This document shows, in pieces, positions 46,601 to 58,738 of a DNA stretch of 64,000 bases. The stretch is from NCBI GenBank assembly GCA_020081605.1, contig JAHREC010000062.1, positions 3,100,001-3,164,000 of the forward strand, read 5' to 3'. The notes beneath the pieces are model-generated. The model worked only from the letters and a program-made list of their open reading frames with translations, did not search any database and was not told the origin of the DNA. The position numbers were made by a program, and so were the translations under genes. Source of the stretch: Albifimbria verrucaria (lineage: Eukaryota; Ascomycota; Sordariomycetes; Hypocreales; Stachybotryaceae). Each line of letters starts with the position of its first letter. Positions within the stretch are counted from its first letter, which is position 1.

Positions 46601-47432
46601 TGAAGATTGCGTCAAATCCATTGCCTTCAATCATGAAGGCACAAGGCTCGTGACGCTCTCCATGAGCCCTTCAAGGCTGGTTAGGGTTTGGGACACATTG
46701 AAAGGCCAGTGTCTCGTGAGTCTCCCAAACCCGACTGACCAGATGTTTCAATTCAACGATGAAAGTGCCCTGGTAATGTCGCGAGATGGGAAGTGGCTGG
46801 CAGCAACGAGCTATACACAAATCAAACTCTGGAACCTCATCACAGGCCAACTCAGGTGCCTTGACCACCACAAAGGAAACATTAGCTCGCTTGCCTTCTC
46901 TCCAGCGGGGTTGGAGCTCGCATCGGGTTCGCTGGATAATACAATCAAGTTATGGGATGTAGCGCTGGGTGTTTGTATCGGCACACTTGTTGGCCATGAG
47001 TCACCGGTCCATGCTATCGCGTACTCCCCTGACCGCAAATGCATCGTCTCCTCCTCCGGCGACAAGACGCTCAAGGTATGGAACACGACCACAGGCCAGT
47101 GTGTCAGAACTATTTCAATTGGGTTGGCTTCAAGACGATTGTCGTTCTCTAATTTTGGTAACTGGCTACGGACAGACGCTGGTACGATCAGCTCGGCCTT
47201 GCTTAGTTTGACACCATCAGAGCCCGCGGATCTTGTCTTCAAAGAGTTCCATGGCTTGGGGCTGTCTGCTGATCGGAAATGGTTGACAAAGGACTCTGAG
47301 GAATGGCTGTGGCTACCGCCCGATTATCGACCTGTTGAGTTTTTCATCAAGGGCCAGAAGGTTGTCTTAGGCTGTGAGTCTGGCCAAGTTCTGTTCCTTG
47401 AGTTCCAGGAATCACGAGAGTCATTTATCTAG
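43616..47432 (+). CDS. NACHT-WD40 NLR-like receptor without N-terminal effector domain
   Basis: Predicted STAND signal-transducing ATPase of the fungal NLR class. Exons 43616-43715, 43760-45290 and 45338-47432 give about 1242 residues. The N-terminus is only some 50 residues before ETESYGKGGLFRDSSQWIL, the usual lead-in to NACHT. Walker A is LLWLKGGPGKGKTML, Walker B is CWFVIDGLDECK, and a sensor-like ILVSSRDWP follows. After a helical region come about 12 WD40 repeats, for example LAFSPAGLELASGSLDNTIK and GVKLWDLATK. The repeats differ strongly from one another, unlike the near-identical repeats of fast-evolving HET-type NLRs. Breaks: GGGG 44639-44642, CCCC 45993-45996 and GGGGG 46079-46083, one base each. 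Introns are 44 and 47 bp. Confidence 0.9.
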
Positions 47433-49592
47433 TTTCTAGAAAAGCCATCGTATTCGTGGAAAGTCTCATGATTAATTGTTAGGCGTTTGTAATTGGGTTT
47501 CGGCTGTGTAGAGATTTGGATTGAATGGTGGCAAGCGGCAGCAAAGAGAGTGTGTACTTTAGACATACATGGTATATGGATAGCGGTTTCTTCTTGTATT
47601 TGTTTTGAGAAATAAGTCTAAAGCCTATTTACAACTCTTGTTCAATATCTGACCTATTCAGGGTTGCTATGTCCATCATTACTACGAATAAGCATCATGT
47701 CGTACAGGCTTTTCATGATACCAGCACCCAACTGAAAGTACGTCAATACTAGGAGAGTGGAGGCAGCGTTTGACGGCACCAAAACAAGGTCTACGCTTGC
47801 CCCACGGAATAGACGAAGCCAAGTGGAGCAGGTTCTCGAAAGTCTCCAAATGATCAGCGGTGACAATAGCCAAATCTGGCCTGGATCTGCCGCCGTTGCC
47901 ATTGCCCGCCCCTCCACGAGCCCAAGAGCTTGTCCAACTTGGCAGAGGGACACGCGAGTTGTTGTCATCGAAGGGCCGAGGTCAGCGCAGATGTCCAGGT
48001 CATCAACTGTGATTGTTTTGGGCAGATGACGTTAGCAGTACGCGGAAAGCATGTAAAAGGGTGTTTGGCAGATTGTTATTGGCAACATCGCATTCATGGC
48101 ATAATTTCGTTTCGAGGCCACATGTGGGCTTTTGAAGGTTATTGGACCTGAATACAGGCAAAATGCTGACGTGAGTGAGACTGAAACGCCAGCCGAGGCT
48201 CCAAAAGATTGAAGAAGGGAGCCGTTAAGGAGACCCTATATTGCCCTATGCGGAGTCGGTTCCAGATCGGGACATACGGCTCAGAGCTGATGGTGCCGCC
48301 CGACGGTCAGGGCACAGCGCAGGACGGGGACTTGGCTCCGCTGGAATGTCAATGTGGACAAAATTTCGTCTGAATTCCTTTGCAGTTATACAGTATAGAT
48401 ACAGTAAACGTGGAATAAGTTAAGACCTGGTCAGTTTTCGGGCACAGATCCCGGGCGTGTCGGATATCGCCAGATTGAATGATGGGGTTGGAGACTACGC
48501 CGTAGTGGCAAGGAAATACGGACGCAGGATCAAGGATTTGGATTATGCGATGTGCATGTCGAACGATCCGCCAAGAACTTGAATGTACTGCTACCCAGAG
48601 AAATTATTGTCCATTGAAAAGTTGTTTTTTTCTTCTTTTCTTTTTCGTTATTCTTTTCTCCATCTACCGAGGCTGGCATCATCGCGGAAACCATGACGCT
48701 GCGCTGACCGAGCCGGGCAATCGGGTTAGTGCAAGGCCCCGACTCTCCACTAACATCTGGGTCTAAGGGTCCTCAAGCTCCGCTGAAGCCGAAAGGCAAA
48801 TAAAAAAAGAGAAAGGGAAAGCCAACTAAAGAAAAGAAAAATTAAAACAAGCTCGCTTTGATTCAGCGCCTCGGCTCTACATCTTGGCCGTTTCACTCAA
48901 GTCACAGGTGAGCACAAACAACGGCAGCCAACACGTGGGAGCCCCCATGTCGTAGATAGGGGCCGTCCAGTGTGGCACAGGTACTGTAGGACAGATAAAG
49001 AACACGGGCAACCTCGATGCGGTGCCTGCAATCTCCCCATGGGCATTTTTAGAAGCTCGGGGCTGCAACTGCACGGCCACTTCTGGAAGGTTTCTCCACA
49101 GGTGCCCAAGGGAAAGGGAGGGCACAGCCTAGAACGTTCACTGGCTCCAGCGTAACTTACTGCCCAGTACAGAAACAGTCCCCTGTCCGGGCCCAGTCGG
49201 CGCATTGCGTCACTGCGTCACAGCCCTTTCGGTTCCACCAGGTACATGTACCTGCTGTACACGCTCAGCCTTGATGACATGTGCATGCATTGCAAATCCA
49301 ATCCTTATCTCTTCCTTTTCTTTTCCCATCTCCAGTCGCCTTTTCAATAAACGTCTCCATCTTTTCATTTCCTCCTTTCCACCAACTCCATATCCACCAT
49401 ACACTTTCAGTACATTTACATAGTCTCTTTTTCTACTTGCTTGTGTCATTTTCCTCTGTCCTTACAGTGAACGCCTTGTCTGCTCGAATTGCCCACCGCG
49501 ACCCTCTGGACTCGTCAATTCGTCAAGAAAATAACCATAAACACCATCATCCATCGACACTGACAGATAATTCACCACATAAACTCGCCGCG
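47433..49592. other. Gene-poor region and leader of the esterase gene
   Basis: About 2.2 kb without a supported gene. The right part (49290-49590) is pyrimidine-rich and probably forms the 5' leader of the esterase gene. Low-complexity T/C and A/G tracts lie near 48626-48660 and 48800-48850. Confidence 0.45.
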
Positions 49593-51342
49593 ATGGCCTC
49601 CAAAGAGTCGACCGCGCCCAGCAAGCTGGCGGCTTACCTCGCGCGACTAAGCCCCATCCCGGCATTCCCTGAGTATACCGGCCCTTACAAGGTCGGCACT
49701 ATGGATGTCGAGATTCCCGTTACCGAGTTCGAGTCGCCGTCCACGCCCCCAGCCGATGCTGCCGATATCCCGACGATTCAGTTCCGAGTCTTCTATCCCG
49801 CCGTGTCTACGTCAGACCAGAAGCGCATCAGTTGGCTGCCCAACCCTCAGCGAAACCACGTCTCCGGCTACACCAGATTCGTCGGCATTGGACCAACCCT
49901 GGCCGATGTCCTATCGTAAGTGCTTGTCGCATCACCAGTAACTTCACAGCTAACAGCCCCCAAGGTTTCTACCTCGACATGTTCACTACACTACCATTCC
50001 TGTCCACAAGAACGCCACCATTAAGGAGTCCGAAACCGAGAACAAGCGATGGCCGACCATGATCTTCTCTCACGGACTGGGAGGCAGCCGAAACTCGTAC
50101 TCGTACATTGCTGGATCTCTCGCCTCGCATGGTGTTGTTGTTTTCTGCCCCGAGCACCGTGATGGCAGTGCTGTCGCCAGCTTCATCCGCCTCCCCAACC
50201 AGAACCGCAAATTCTTTTCGTCCGCTTCCAGCACCCGACGCGCCGTTCCATACCGACGAATCCCCACGAGGTTACCCCGAGGTGCACGAAATCCGTGAAG
50301 ACCAACTGCGTATTCGTCTTTGGGAGCTGGGGTTGCTGCACCAAGCTATGCTGGCCATGGACGCTGGCCGTGGCTTTACCAACATGAACACATCCACACC
50401 TAGCTTGGATCAGTTCATTGGCCAGCTTGACATTAACGAACCCGGCAAGATCATTTTTGGCGGCCACAGCTTTGGTGCCGCCACTGTCTACCAGCTGCTT
50501 AAGAGCGTCTACTATGCCGACGTTCCTGAGGTGGCGGCTATGGAGAAGCCTTTGTTCAGGCCCGTCGAGGGTTCCGAGATTCGAAAGCAAATCACTGAGA
50601 AGTCGGTGACGATGCTGCTGGACATGTGGTGTATGCCACTGCTCAGTCCCGGCACCGCCCCTTGTTCAATCTTCCTCTCCCAGTCTATGCGGATGTTCCC
50701 TCAGCACCCGGCGGTACTGCGCTGATGGCAGTCGAATCGGAAGCCTTCTTCAAGTGGAAGGAGCATCTCCACGTCAAGGCTAGGCTTCTGTCACCCGACC
50801 CTACGGCAAAGGTGGTTACGCCACAGCTATTCGAGCGCCCCAGCGGTATCAAGTTGCCGGAGCCCAACTTCTACTATGTCGTCAACTCAGCCCATTTGAA
50901 CCAATCCGATTTTGGAATCCTCTTCCCATGGCTGACAAAGAAGATCTTTGATGCTCAACAGCCTGAACGGGCTCTGCGCCTCAACCTCCGTGCTCAGCTG
51001 CAGTTCTTCCGAAACAACAACATTCCCGTGGCTCGCACCTACGCTGGCGATCTTGTTGACGGCGCTCACGTCGATAAGCTCGATGCTGTGAAGAAGGATA
51101 CTGTGGAGGCACCATCGATGGACGGTATAAGCGACGATAAGGCCATCTTTGACAGGAGTGGAAATGACGTGGTTGACCACTGGAAGTGGATTGACATCAT
51201 CGGCATGGGCGATGCTGGCGAAGCCGAGACCGGCAAGACGGTCAGTCAGCAGGTTGAGGAGACCGAGCCCCAGATGGCAGAGGAGCTCGAGCCTAGCGAG
51301 CAAGTGCCCCAGACTGTGCAGCTGACCGCTGCTGCGGCATAA
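49593..51342 (+). CDS. Platelet-activating-factor acetylhydrolase-like esterase
   Basis: Alpha/beta hydrolase of the PAF-AH II/plasma family (PF03403 type), hydrolysing short or oxidised acyl chains of phospholipids. Exons 49593-49915 and 49965-51342 give about 567 residues. The nucleophile elbow is FGGHSFGAATVYQLL (Ser in GHSFG). The acid is probably Asp in LLDMWCMPL. The His is in NSAHLNQSDFGILFPWL. FSHGLGGSRNSYSYIAGSLA forms the oxyanion strand. There is no signal peptide, so it is probably intracellular. An acidic Glu/Gln-rich tail of about 90 residues is added at the C-terminus. Three one-base losses: CCCC 50262-50265, CCCC 50275-50278 and CCCC 50658-50661. The start ATG 49593 is followed by MASKESTAPSKLAAYLARLS; an earlier in-frame ATG at 49281 lies in the leader. 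Confidence 0.9.
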
Positions 51343-51713
51343 TCTGGGCATCGTTTTACCAAGAGCACGAGAAACTGTGCCACACTTGTTTTACTTTACG
51401 ATACCAACGACTGAAGAGTGCGCTCGACGCGCACCATGGATAGAGGCGTTATGGCAGCTCAAGCAAGCACCAAAACAAAGCTTGTAGTTTTATTTTTGTA
51501 TATGCTCGGGAGAGCTCTTGTACATTAGCCAGCATTCGCGCGCAGCGCAGCTTTCCTTTGTTGAAGCGGAGCGGGATTAGATGACTTAGGTTCATTGATA
51601 GATAACTGTTTATTACATGCCTATAAGACTGACAGACTGACTCGCTGGTCGTATTAATGATTTCGTGCTTCATATGAATAACACATTCCCTTAGTAACCT
51701 CCCCAAGCCCCTT
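51343..51713. other. Convergent 3' flank, no gene seen
   Basis: 371 bp between the stops of the esterase and methyltransferase genes. No feature recognised. Confidence 0.5.
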
Positions 51714-52611
51714 TCACTTAGAGCTCTCCACCTCGTCGAACTCCCTCGCCATGAATAGTTGCTGCCTCCCGCCCATCGGCTCCGGCACCTCTGACGTCTC
51801 CGTGAAATACCTCCACCCAAACTCTTCCAGCCCGGCCTCCGCGAACGCACTCCGCACGTCCGCCTCCCTGAAGCCGAAGCGCGCGACCGTCCGGGCCAGC
51901 GCCTTCTCCTCCTCCGTCTGGGGCCGCAGCAGCAGCGCCGGCATGTCGCACCCGCTCTCCTCGAAGGTGACCCAGTCGACGATGAGAAGAACGCCGCCGT
52001 CCGGGCGTAGACGGGCGGTCAGCGCGCGCAGCACGCCGGCCGGGTCGGCGACGTGGTGCAGCGCCATGCTCATGACGATGAGGTCGAAGTCGCGCATCTC
52101 GGGCGCCGCATCCGGGTCCGTGGCGAGGTTGCCGATCACGGCGTGGGCCTGCTCCGCGGGAGCCCGTGCCGGGACTGTGCAAGGGCGTTGTATTGCGCGA
52201 CGGAGCCGGCGGAAACGTCGATGCCACGCAGGGTAGGAAAGTGCTCAGACAAAGCCTGTGGTAAATTAGGCAACTATCGAAATGACATCTTAGTAATGGG
52301 AAACGCCACTTACAAATGAAGCTATACCATCACCACAGGCGTAGTCCAGGAGTTTAGCATCAGTCCCCGTCTTGGCACCGATCCAGGACATTTCAGCAGG
52401 GAGCTCTTTGGCGATTTGGACGCCGAGGGCGGCGATCCAGGGCTGATCCCGCATTTTGGAAGCATAGCCGCTGTCAAAGAATTAGTAAATTTTCTTTGTA
52501 TTTAACCATGGAAAGTATATGCATACTCATAGTGCTTCTTGTTCTCTTCGCCGAGCGTCTGTGCATCAACGCTCGTGACAGCGTGATTGTGGGAGTGGCC
52601 GTGTTCAAGCA
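51714..52611 (-). CDS. Class I SAM-dependent methyltransferase
   Basis: Small soluble methyltransferase of the UbiE/Methyltransf_11-12 type; acceptor unknown. Exons 52611-52527, 52470-52314 and 52255-51714 give 261 residues after repair. The start MLEHGHSHNHAVTSVDA is His-rich. Motif I is AKLLDYACGDGIASFAL, motif II is LRGIDVSAGSV, and the post-I region is MRDFDLIVMSMALHHVADPA. It ends with a beta strand (GGVLLIVDWVTFEE) and GGRQQLFMAREF. Two one-base losses fit: TT 52560-52561 in exon 1 and CC 52169-52170 in exon 3. Exon 3 is much richer in G+C (many GCG/CGC codons) than its neighbours. Related fungal genes are often annotated as generic SAM methyltransferases. Confidence 0.85.
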
Positions 52612-53162
52612 TGATTCCTGGAGATGAAAAAATACCAGATGAATTACTGATTGAAAAAATGATGGATTTTAAAGAAGAAATCCTTTTAAAGGAGAATTAT
52701 TGTTGCTGTTTGAGGCTGTTGGTTGAATTGTTCTGTGTTGTAAGTGAGGCATCGCGCACTCACTATGTAGCCATAATGTCTCCGAGAAACTATCCGGACC
52801 AGCACAGCACGCTTGGCTAATTTTCGCCCTCGGGTCTCTGGCGCTCACGACAACCCCGAAAGCAACGAGACCCTAATCGCAAAAAGGCTCTTGCGTTACC
52901 GAAAAAGGCATTCGCGTCTTGCCGAGGGTGACTCAGTGATTTTGTGAAGCACTGTTGTCATCGTGGGGATTTAAAGTCTCCATTTCCTATATAGGTAGGT
53001 AGGCATATAGTTGCAACCAACGACACACATGGGTATATATATATAAGTTCCTCTCAAAAACAATTTGCGCGCTCTTCCCTAGACATCTCAGACCATTTTC
53101 CGTTCATCAACCATCAATCGGATCCTTTTAAAAAATCCAAACCCAGAATAAGCCCCAAGATA
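52612..53162. other. Intergenic region, no gene seen
   Basis: About 550 bp upstream of the methyltransferase and downstream of the regulator gene. A (TA)n stretch lies near 53035-53045. No gene recognised. Confidence 0.45.
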
Positions 53163-55791
53163 TCACGCGTCGTCTTGCTGAATGGAGTCTATTAGCATCT
53201 GCCTGCAATTCTCGAGTCTCTCTCGAGCCTCCGTTATAAGCTCCGTCTCAACCTCCGCGAGAATGCCCACCACTGTATCGATCAAGTCCAAAAGGCCGTC
53301 ATGCAGAAACTCCGCCGAGTTTTCGTCCATCTCTACGATTCGTACGATCCTCGACAGATACAGCGCGGTTCGCGAGACCGAGTTGACACCCAAGTGCGGA
53401 GTCTTAAAAATGAACCCTCTACCTGGAGGTCGTCCCGCTGCATGCACAAAGGCGCATATAATCAGCGTGGCATAGTACAAGATCCATGGACCGTGTGGGT
53501 CAGGATCACTGTGCACCGTATAGTGTATGAGCGGAAAACCGTGGCATTGAGTGACAATGCGACGTCTTCCAATAGGCTCCACAAGTACTGTGTTGAGCAG
53601 TACATATGCATGAAGCACAGCTTGCCGAGTGGATGCCAACTTGGACCAGTTGCTCATTCTCTTCACAGCGTTCATGTGATCTCGCGAAGAGACCTTGCGA
53701 CCCAAGACACGCTTCGCACCAGCATAAATCTGGCAGTCCACAATGTCTGCACGTAGACTTATATGCGCTAGCTGAAATAGAATAGCAGCGCTCTTTATTG
53801 GGCCATTAGGAGGCGAGTTCTGGCTCACAGATTCAGAGATTGCTTTTGAGACTGTTGTATCAAAACTCTGTTTCCAGTTGTCAAAGGCTCGAAGCACCAT
53901 CGGCCTCCAGCCATTTTGCGTTTCCTGTGATGAGACGCGAAGGTCCAACCACTTCAAATGTGACTCCTTATGGTTCAAGTGCCAAGCCACATTCAACAAA
54001 CCCGCCAAGATGATCATACGCCCAAACGAGTGCGTTTTTACCTCCTTACCATGGAGCGCATTTTTAGGCCGTCCAGGAATGTAACTTGCTTCACGCCATA
54101 CATTCGAAAGTTGGCATCAAGGCGGCGGACCGTGTCTGGGCTATTTGCCATCCATAGTTGGTCATCACAGGGTAGTGGCAGACGGATCTCGTGAGCAGCC
54201 ATGTCTGCGGTATGCCCAAACATGGCCGCATGGGTGATGTCGAGCATGAACGCAGCAAAGACAACTCTGTGCATCGACTCCGTCTCTGCCCATCGCACCC
54301 ACCAAGTTTGAGAATCAACAGACAAATCCGGTACTGATCGTTCTACTTCTCCATTATCCAGCTCGGGGAGACTCGCTACCAGCTCTACCAATGAGAGGAC
54401 TTCCGCGACGCAGCAGCGTCAGGAAAGAAGGATGGTATATGTGCGCTCGTTCGTGGAACCGTCTAGACGAAAAAGCTTCTCGTAGAATTCGATGAGGAGC
54501 AGTGACTGGGCCACCCACAAGCTCGCCGGTGGAGCCGACTCGTCACAGGTCACAATCTCCCACCTCACAATCGAAATAATCACATCTGCGAAGGCGCCGT
54601 ATTCAGTCAGCTGTCCAACCGCTTCTCTTCTTCGAATCGACGCTGCTCCCAAGGCCAGCATAACGCATAGCAGAAATATGTGACATCTGTTGGCAGAAAA
54701 GGTATGCTGGTGAATAATAGGGAGACGTGGGAGACACATTCCCAGTATTCCGCCAGACACCGGCGCATCATCTCGACGTTCAGCAAGATCAAATCGCCGT
54801 CATGCTCACGAAGAAGATTTGGCATGAAGGGGTTGTACTTGGGCTGCTTGTTACAAAACAGTCGAAACCAATATAGCACCTCTCGACGCCGAGGTTCACC
54901 TAACAAATCATCCATCATCGATTCGCCCTGTCTAAGTAGGATAGAGTCCATAGGAGAGCGACTATGTAAGGACTCGTAGTCGTAATGGATGTCATTGTTG
55001 AAAGTCGACTCAAGGCCGCCTTCGAAGAACGGGAGGCCTGCAACATCGAAATCTTTGTAATTGGTCTGGGGTCAAACAGCCATGCGGCAAAGTTGTTCTG
55101 CAGCTGCTGATCGCCATGAAATGGCACTTGGGAAACGATTGCAATGCTAAGGCATCCGGCGTCTGAGCTGGCTCGCCCTGGTAATAGTCGACCCTCGGTG
55201 GAGACCGAGTGACCTCGGTACCGTTGATGAGCCGTGGGCCCCGTAGCTGACTTCGAGGCAAATGGTTCGTTGAGGGATTGAGCAGAATTGTCGTTGTAGC
55301 ACCTGGATTTGACTCTAGGGTCAGTAAGCTAATTGCTTCGTGTGGCCCAGTGGCCGTTTGCTGTCGATGGTACGAAGAGCGAAGCTTACCGTTTGCTAGC
55401 GGCTGTTGCTGCGAGGCTGCCGATGGACCTTCGTCCGGTGAGTTGAAGCTCGGTACTCTATTTCTCGGTTGGTACGAGTCCTTGTGCCGTTTCCTGTGCC
55501 GCTCCAGCAAGTCATACCGGACGAACTTTTGCTCACATCCCGTTACATCGCAGCTGTAAATCTCCTTGGGATTGTCTGGGACGAATACAGTCAGCCTGTG
55601 CTACGCCGTGTAGCCACAACAGAGAGACCCTTACGATTCAGTTGGTGCCGCTGCAAATGTTCTGCTCTTGAGTAAACCCTTTCACAGCCAGGATACTCGC
55701 ACCCAAAACGCCTCGGCGCACCTCTTCGACTGGCGCGTTTGTACCCCTTGTTCATCCCGTTGGGCTCGACAGGTGGCTGATTTGGATCCAT
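53163..55791 (-). CDS. C2H2 zinc-finger regulator with fungal_trans domain
   Basis: Predicted nuclear transcription factor. Exons 55791-55635 and 55575-53163 give about 858 residues. Two C2H2 fingers span the intron: FGCEYPGCERVYSRAEHLQR, then YSCDVTGCEQKFVRYDLLER, the pair typical of the C2H2 plus fungal-specific trans domain class. A Ser/Pro/Gln linker follows. The PF04082-type domain shows HQHTFSANRCHIFLLCVMLA, a repaired SSRRFHERAHI with LTLLRRGSPLIGRA, and GRMIILAGLLNVAWHLN. Breaks lie near 55127, 55049, 54724, 54472, 54376 (two bases) and 54068; all are compatible with run shortening. The start ATG 55791 is chosen because the longer frame upstream begins only with non-ATG codons. No neighbour shows an obvious target. 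Confidence 0.88.
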
Positions 55792-56387
55792 ATTCACATG
55801 CTTGGCGTTAAACGCCTCGCCATTCACAATCACGCATACGCTCGCATCAATCAAAAATCAATAATCAAAGGCGGGTCAAATCTTGCAAAGTCACTGCATG
55901 CTGAGATGGAACGGGTTGTATGGTGGAGGTAAGCGGGGCCGGGGACGGGAATCTTGGACTCCATAAGGAAGTCTGACCCCACGCCGGAGTTGCGACCCCG
56001 CAACCTGTGCGTGGGGTGGCGCCTCTGCTTTCTCAGCTTGCAAATGGTCAACCAATATATATATTAATTGCCATTCAGCTGTCTTGCCTGATCCAAGTAG
56101 GTCTAGCGAATATGCAGAATGTGACATTGTACTTATTTCCAAGGCAAGAAATCGCCGCCATTTTCTTGTGCTGTGTGTTCGAGAAACGTTCCTTGCTCAG
56201 CATCACTTGCTGGCTCAAACAAGCAATGGCTACAATATCCGACAACCTAGGTGGTAATTCCTTCGATTGGGTATAGCAGTGCTCTGCCCTGCGGCTGGAC
56301 ATGGACGTCTGCTTCATCAAGGGGCGATATCACAGCCACCGCTTAAAAACTGCCCTTCCCGCATTCCTCGTCTCATCTCATCTCGCC
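55792..56387. other. Intergenic region, no gene seen
   Basis: About 600 bp between the regulator start and the Yar1 stop. No protein-like frame. Confidence 0.45.
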
Positions 56388-57044
56388 TCATGCCTCAGGC
56401 TTTTTCCCCTTGTCGTCGCCTTCATCTTCAATCTCAACTCCCTCAGCAGCAGCACTCAGTCCGCTCTCTTGGTTTTCTTCCTCGAGCATGCCAGCGAACG
56501 AGAGGAAGTACTGCGCAACCTCTGCATGGTCGTTGAACTGGGCCAGGTCTAATGGCACGTAGTTACGCTCGTTGGCGAGGGCTGGCGTCGCACCGTTCTC
56601 GAGCAGAAGTTTCACCACATCTAGATGACCACCCAACGCAGCCCAGTGAAGGCCAGTGTTTCCGTGCTCATTAGCATCGTCTAAAAGGTTTGCTTTTCTT
56701 CTTTGGAGCGTCCCTCGAAATAGGCCAGCAGCTTTTGCACGGTTCCTGTTGATGGTTAGTACTGGCTCTGCTCAATGTTGGTTCGAGGCTTAGCTCAATT
56801 TGAAGCCTCAAATTGAGACTATGACTCTGCAAAGTGTGGTTGACTGACCTAGGTGCCCATTTCCTGTGGCCATATGCAGGCATGTCGACTTGCCCTCATC
56901 CTTGGCAGCCAGGATAATCTCGGCTGGTGAGACCTTCTCCCGCTCTGACAGCGCCGTCAGAGACTCGACCAAGTCGCTGTCCTCTCCCGTGCGCGAAAAG
57001 TAAATGAGATCATCGATCTCATCTTCTGAAAGTTTGGGCGCCAT
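56388..57044 (-). CDS. yar1: Ankyrin-repeat protein Yar1
   Basis: Dedicated chaperone of ribosomal protein uS3 (Rps3) in yeast; helps its nuclear import and 40S assembly. Exons 57044-56849 and 56745-56388 give 184 residues, close to yeast Yar1. The N-terminus MAPKLSEDEIDDLIYFSRTG is characteristic. Two ankyrin repeats follow: TCLHMATGNGHLGTVQKLLA and GNTGLHWAALGGHLDVVKLL, with a partial third (NYVPLDLAQFNDHAEVAQYF). The tail is acidic then basic (EDEGDDKGKKPEA). One base is lost in TTTT 56694-56697. The intron (103 bp) has GTCAGT as donor, ACTAAC as branch site and CAACAG as acceptor. It lies head to tail behind spo11, 176 bp apart. Confidence 0.9.
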
Positions 57045-57220
57045 GATGCTGTACTGACTGTGATGTTTCGTTACAAAATTTGATCAAATCGGCGTTGATG
57101 AGGGACTGTGTGACAAAAACACCCCGCAATTTTCGCACAGTACAGTTTTGGCCTAAACATGTGGTGTAGGGTAAGCATATCTGTCAAGCCGAACGCGAAT
57201 TACAATTTGAGGTGCTCTGC

Positions 57221-58738
57221 CTATTGAGACAACGAGGCTCTGAGTTCATGGTCAACCCAAGCGCTGATGCTCCCTGAATTATCAAGCGATTGGATTTCAG
57301 TTTTAACCCCATCATCAGCATGACTTGTAATTCTCTGCGCATGAGAAGAGCCTCGCTGTCATTTGTAGACGTGACGAAAAGCTTTTTGAGTGTGTTTGTT
57401 GCCAGTTTTCGATCTCGTCGGCTCAGTTGAGAATACGGGACTCGACACGTAGTCGAAGAAAGTGAAGCCCTTGTCGATGTAGTCGCTGTCGAGGATTGGC
57501 TATATTGGTCACTTTCCTCCAAAAGAGTTGGCGAAACAGGCGGGATAGTTCCCAACTCTAGAATTTGTGATGACTTGATGCCAATCCATTGACTGTGCAA
57601 GGTTATAGTGCTGGTAAAATGAGTCTTGACCTCCCGTAGCGGTAGCAATGGAAAATGTTCAAGCCGTCAGGATCGAAATCCACTAGTATCAAGATAGGTA
57701 GACTCGGTTGTATTTGTTGGATCAGGCGGAGAAATGATAATGTCACCATGTCAGGGTACCCTTTGGCCTTTAGAAATTAGCTAGGCACAACTTAAAGGCA
57801 AGACAACATACAGTTACAAGGAGACCAGGCCCCATGACTGAGGTTCTCCAAAATTGCGAAGAGGACAAGGAGCGGAAGACGGCCTGCTACTCGTCAACAC
57901 AGAACCTTGGTCCGAAGAGGGGCTCAAGTACTTCTTTCTCAATGACAAGTACCCACGAGGCGTTACCCAAGTCCATCTGTAATACCGATCTTGCTTCTGG
58001 AATGGTACTGCCCTACTGGTATTAGATACGAAGCATCAACAGTTGAACGGATCTTACTTGGTCACCGATTGATGCATCAAGCCGGGTGCCGTCTGTCAAT
58101 GTGGCAAGCAATGGCCCTGATATGATTCCCTTGGCTGCAGCGACCTGTATAGTTAGATTTGATAGGAAAGAAAGAATGGGAGCTCACAATGTTCAGATCA
58201 TCACGGCTGACATCCAATGTTAAGGCAAGGTCCTGGACAAGCTCGTCTACGACTCTTTGCTTTTCGAAAAGATCTTGATGTTGGTAGAAGATATGGCTAA
58301 TACCTAGCATCAACGTCCTTCTTTATGGCGGCATCGCAGCCCATATGATAGAGAACGAACCGTTTCGTGAGAATTGTTCCTGAAACCAAAGCATCATGGG
58401 AGAGCTGGAGAATAAGAAGGACCCGAGCTGACGGGCAGTGTGAGCTCTGCGTGTCAACAGAATCGCGACCATGATGTTCCCATACCGAATTTCTTGGCCT
58501 CTTGCTGATTCTTTCCAGGGAAGCAGATACGGCTGACGGAAGTTGTCGCGTCGTGGGCTAGTCGATTGTGGGAAGCTCGATGGCATTTGAAGTCAATGGC
58601 TACTTCGCTTGCGTTGCACAAGCCGTCGAGTACAGCTTCTAGTATGGCCTCGATGCGGAAAATTACAGAGCCGGGCGGTGCACTTGCAGTTGCATTCGGC
58701 ACCCGCTGTGGTGTAGCAACATGATCAGCTGGCGGCAT
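57221..58738 (-). CDS. spo11: Meiotic double-strand-break protein Spo11
   Basis: Topoisomerase VI-A-like enzyme that makes meiotic DNA breaks through a tyrosine. Seven exons: 58738-58486, 58427-58361, 58296-58188, 58144-58058, 58012-57932, 57883-57812 and 57767-57221, 405 residues. After SVIFRIEAILEAVLDGL and VSRICFPGKN comes LSHDALVSGTILTK. The winged-helix active site, formed across the exon 2/3 junction, is TKRHIFYQHQDLFEKQRVV. Its Tyr is in the catalytic position (compare RDIYY or RDLFY). The Toprim part has WVLVIEKEAVFRSL and TAKGYPDM, and the metal-binding ILVDFDPDGLNI. It ends LSRRDRKLATNTLKKLF and RRELQVMLMMGLK. Breaks: CCC 57633-57635 and TTTT 57301-57304, one base each. The intact core suggests sexual competence. 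Confidence 0.9.
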
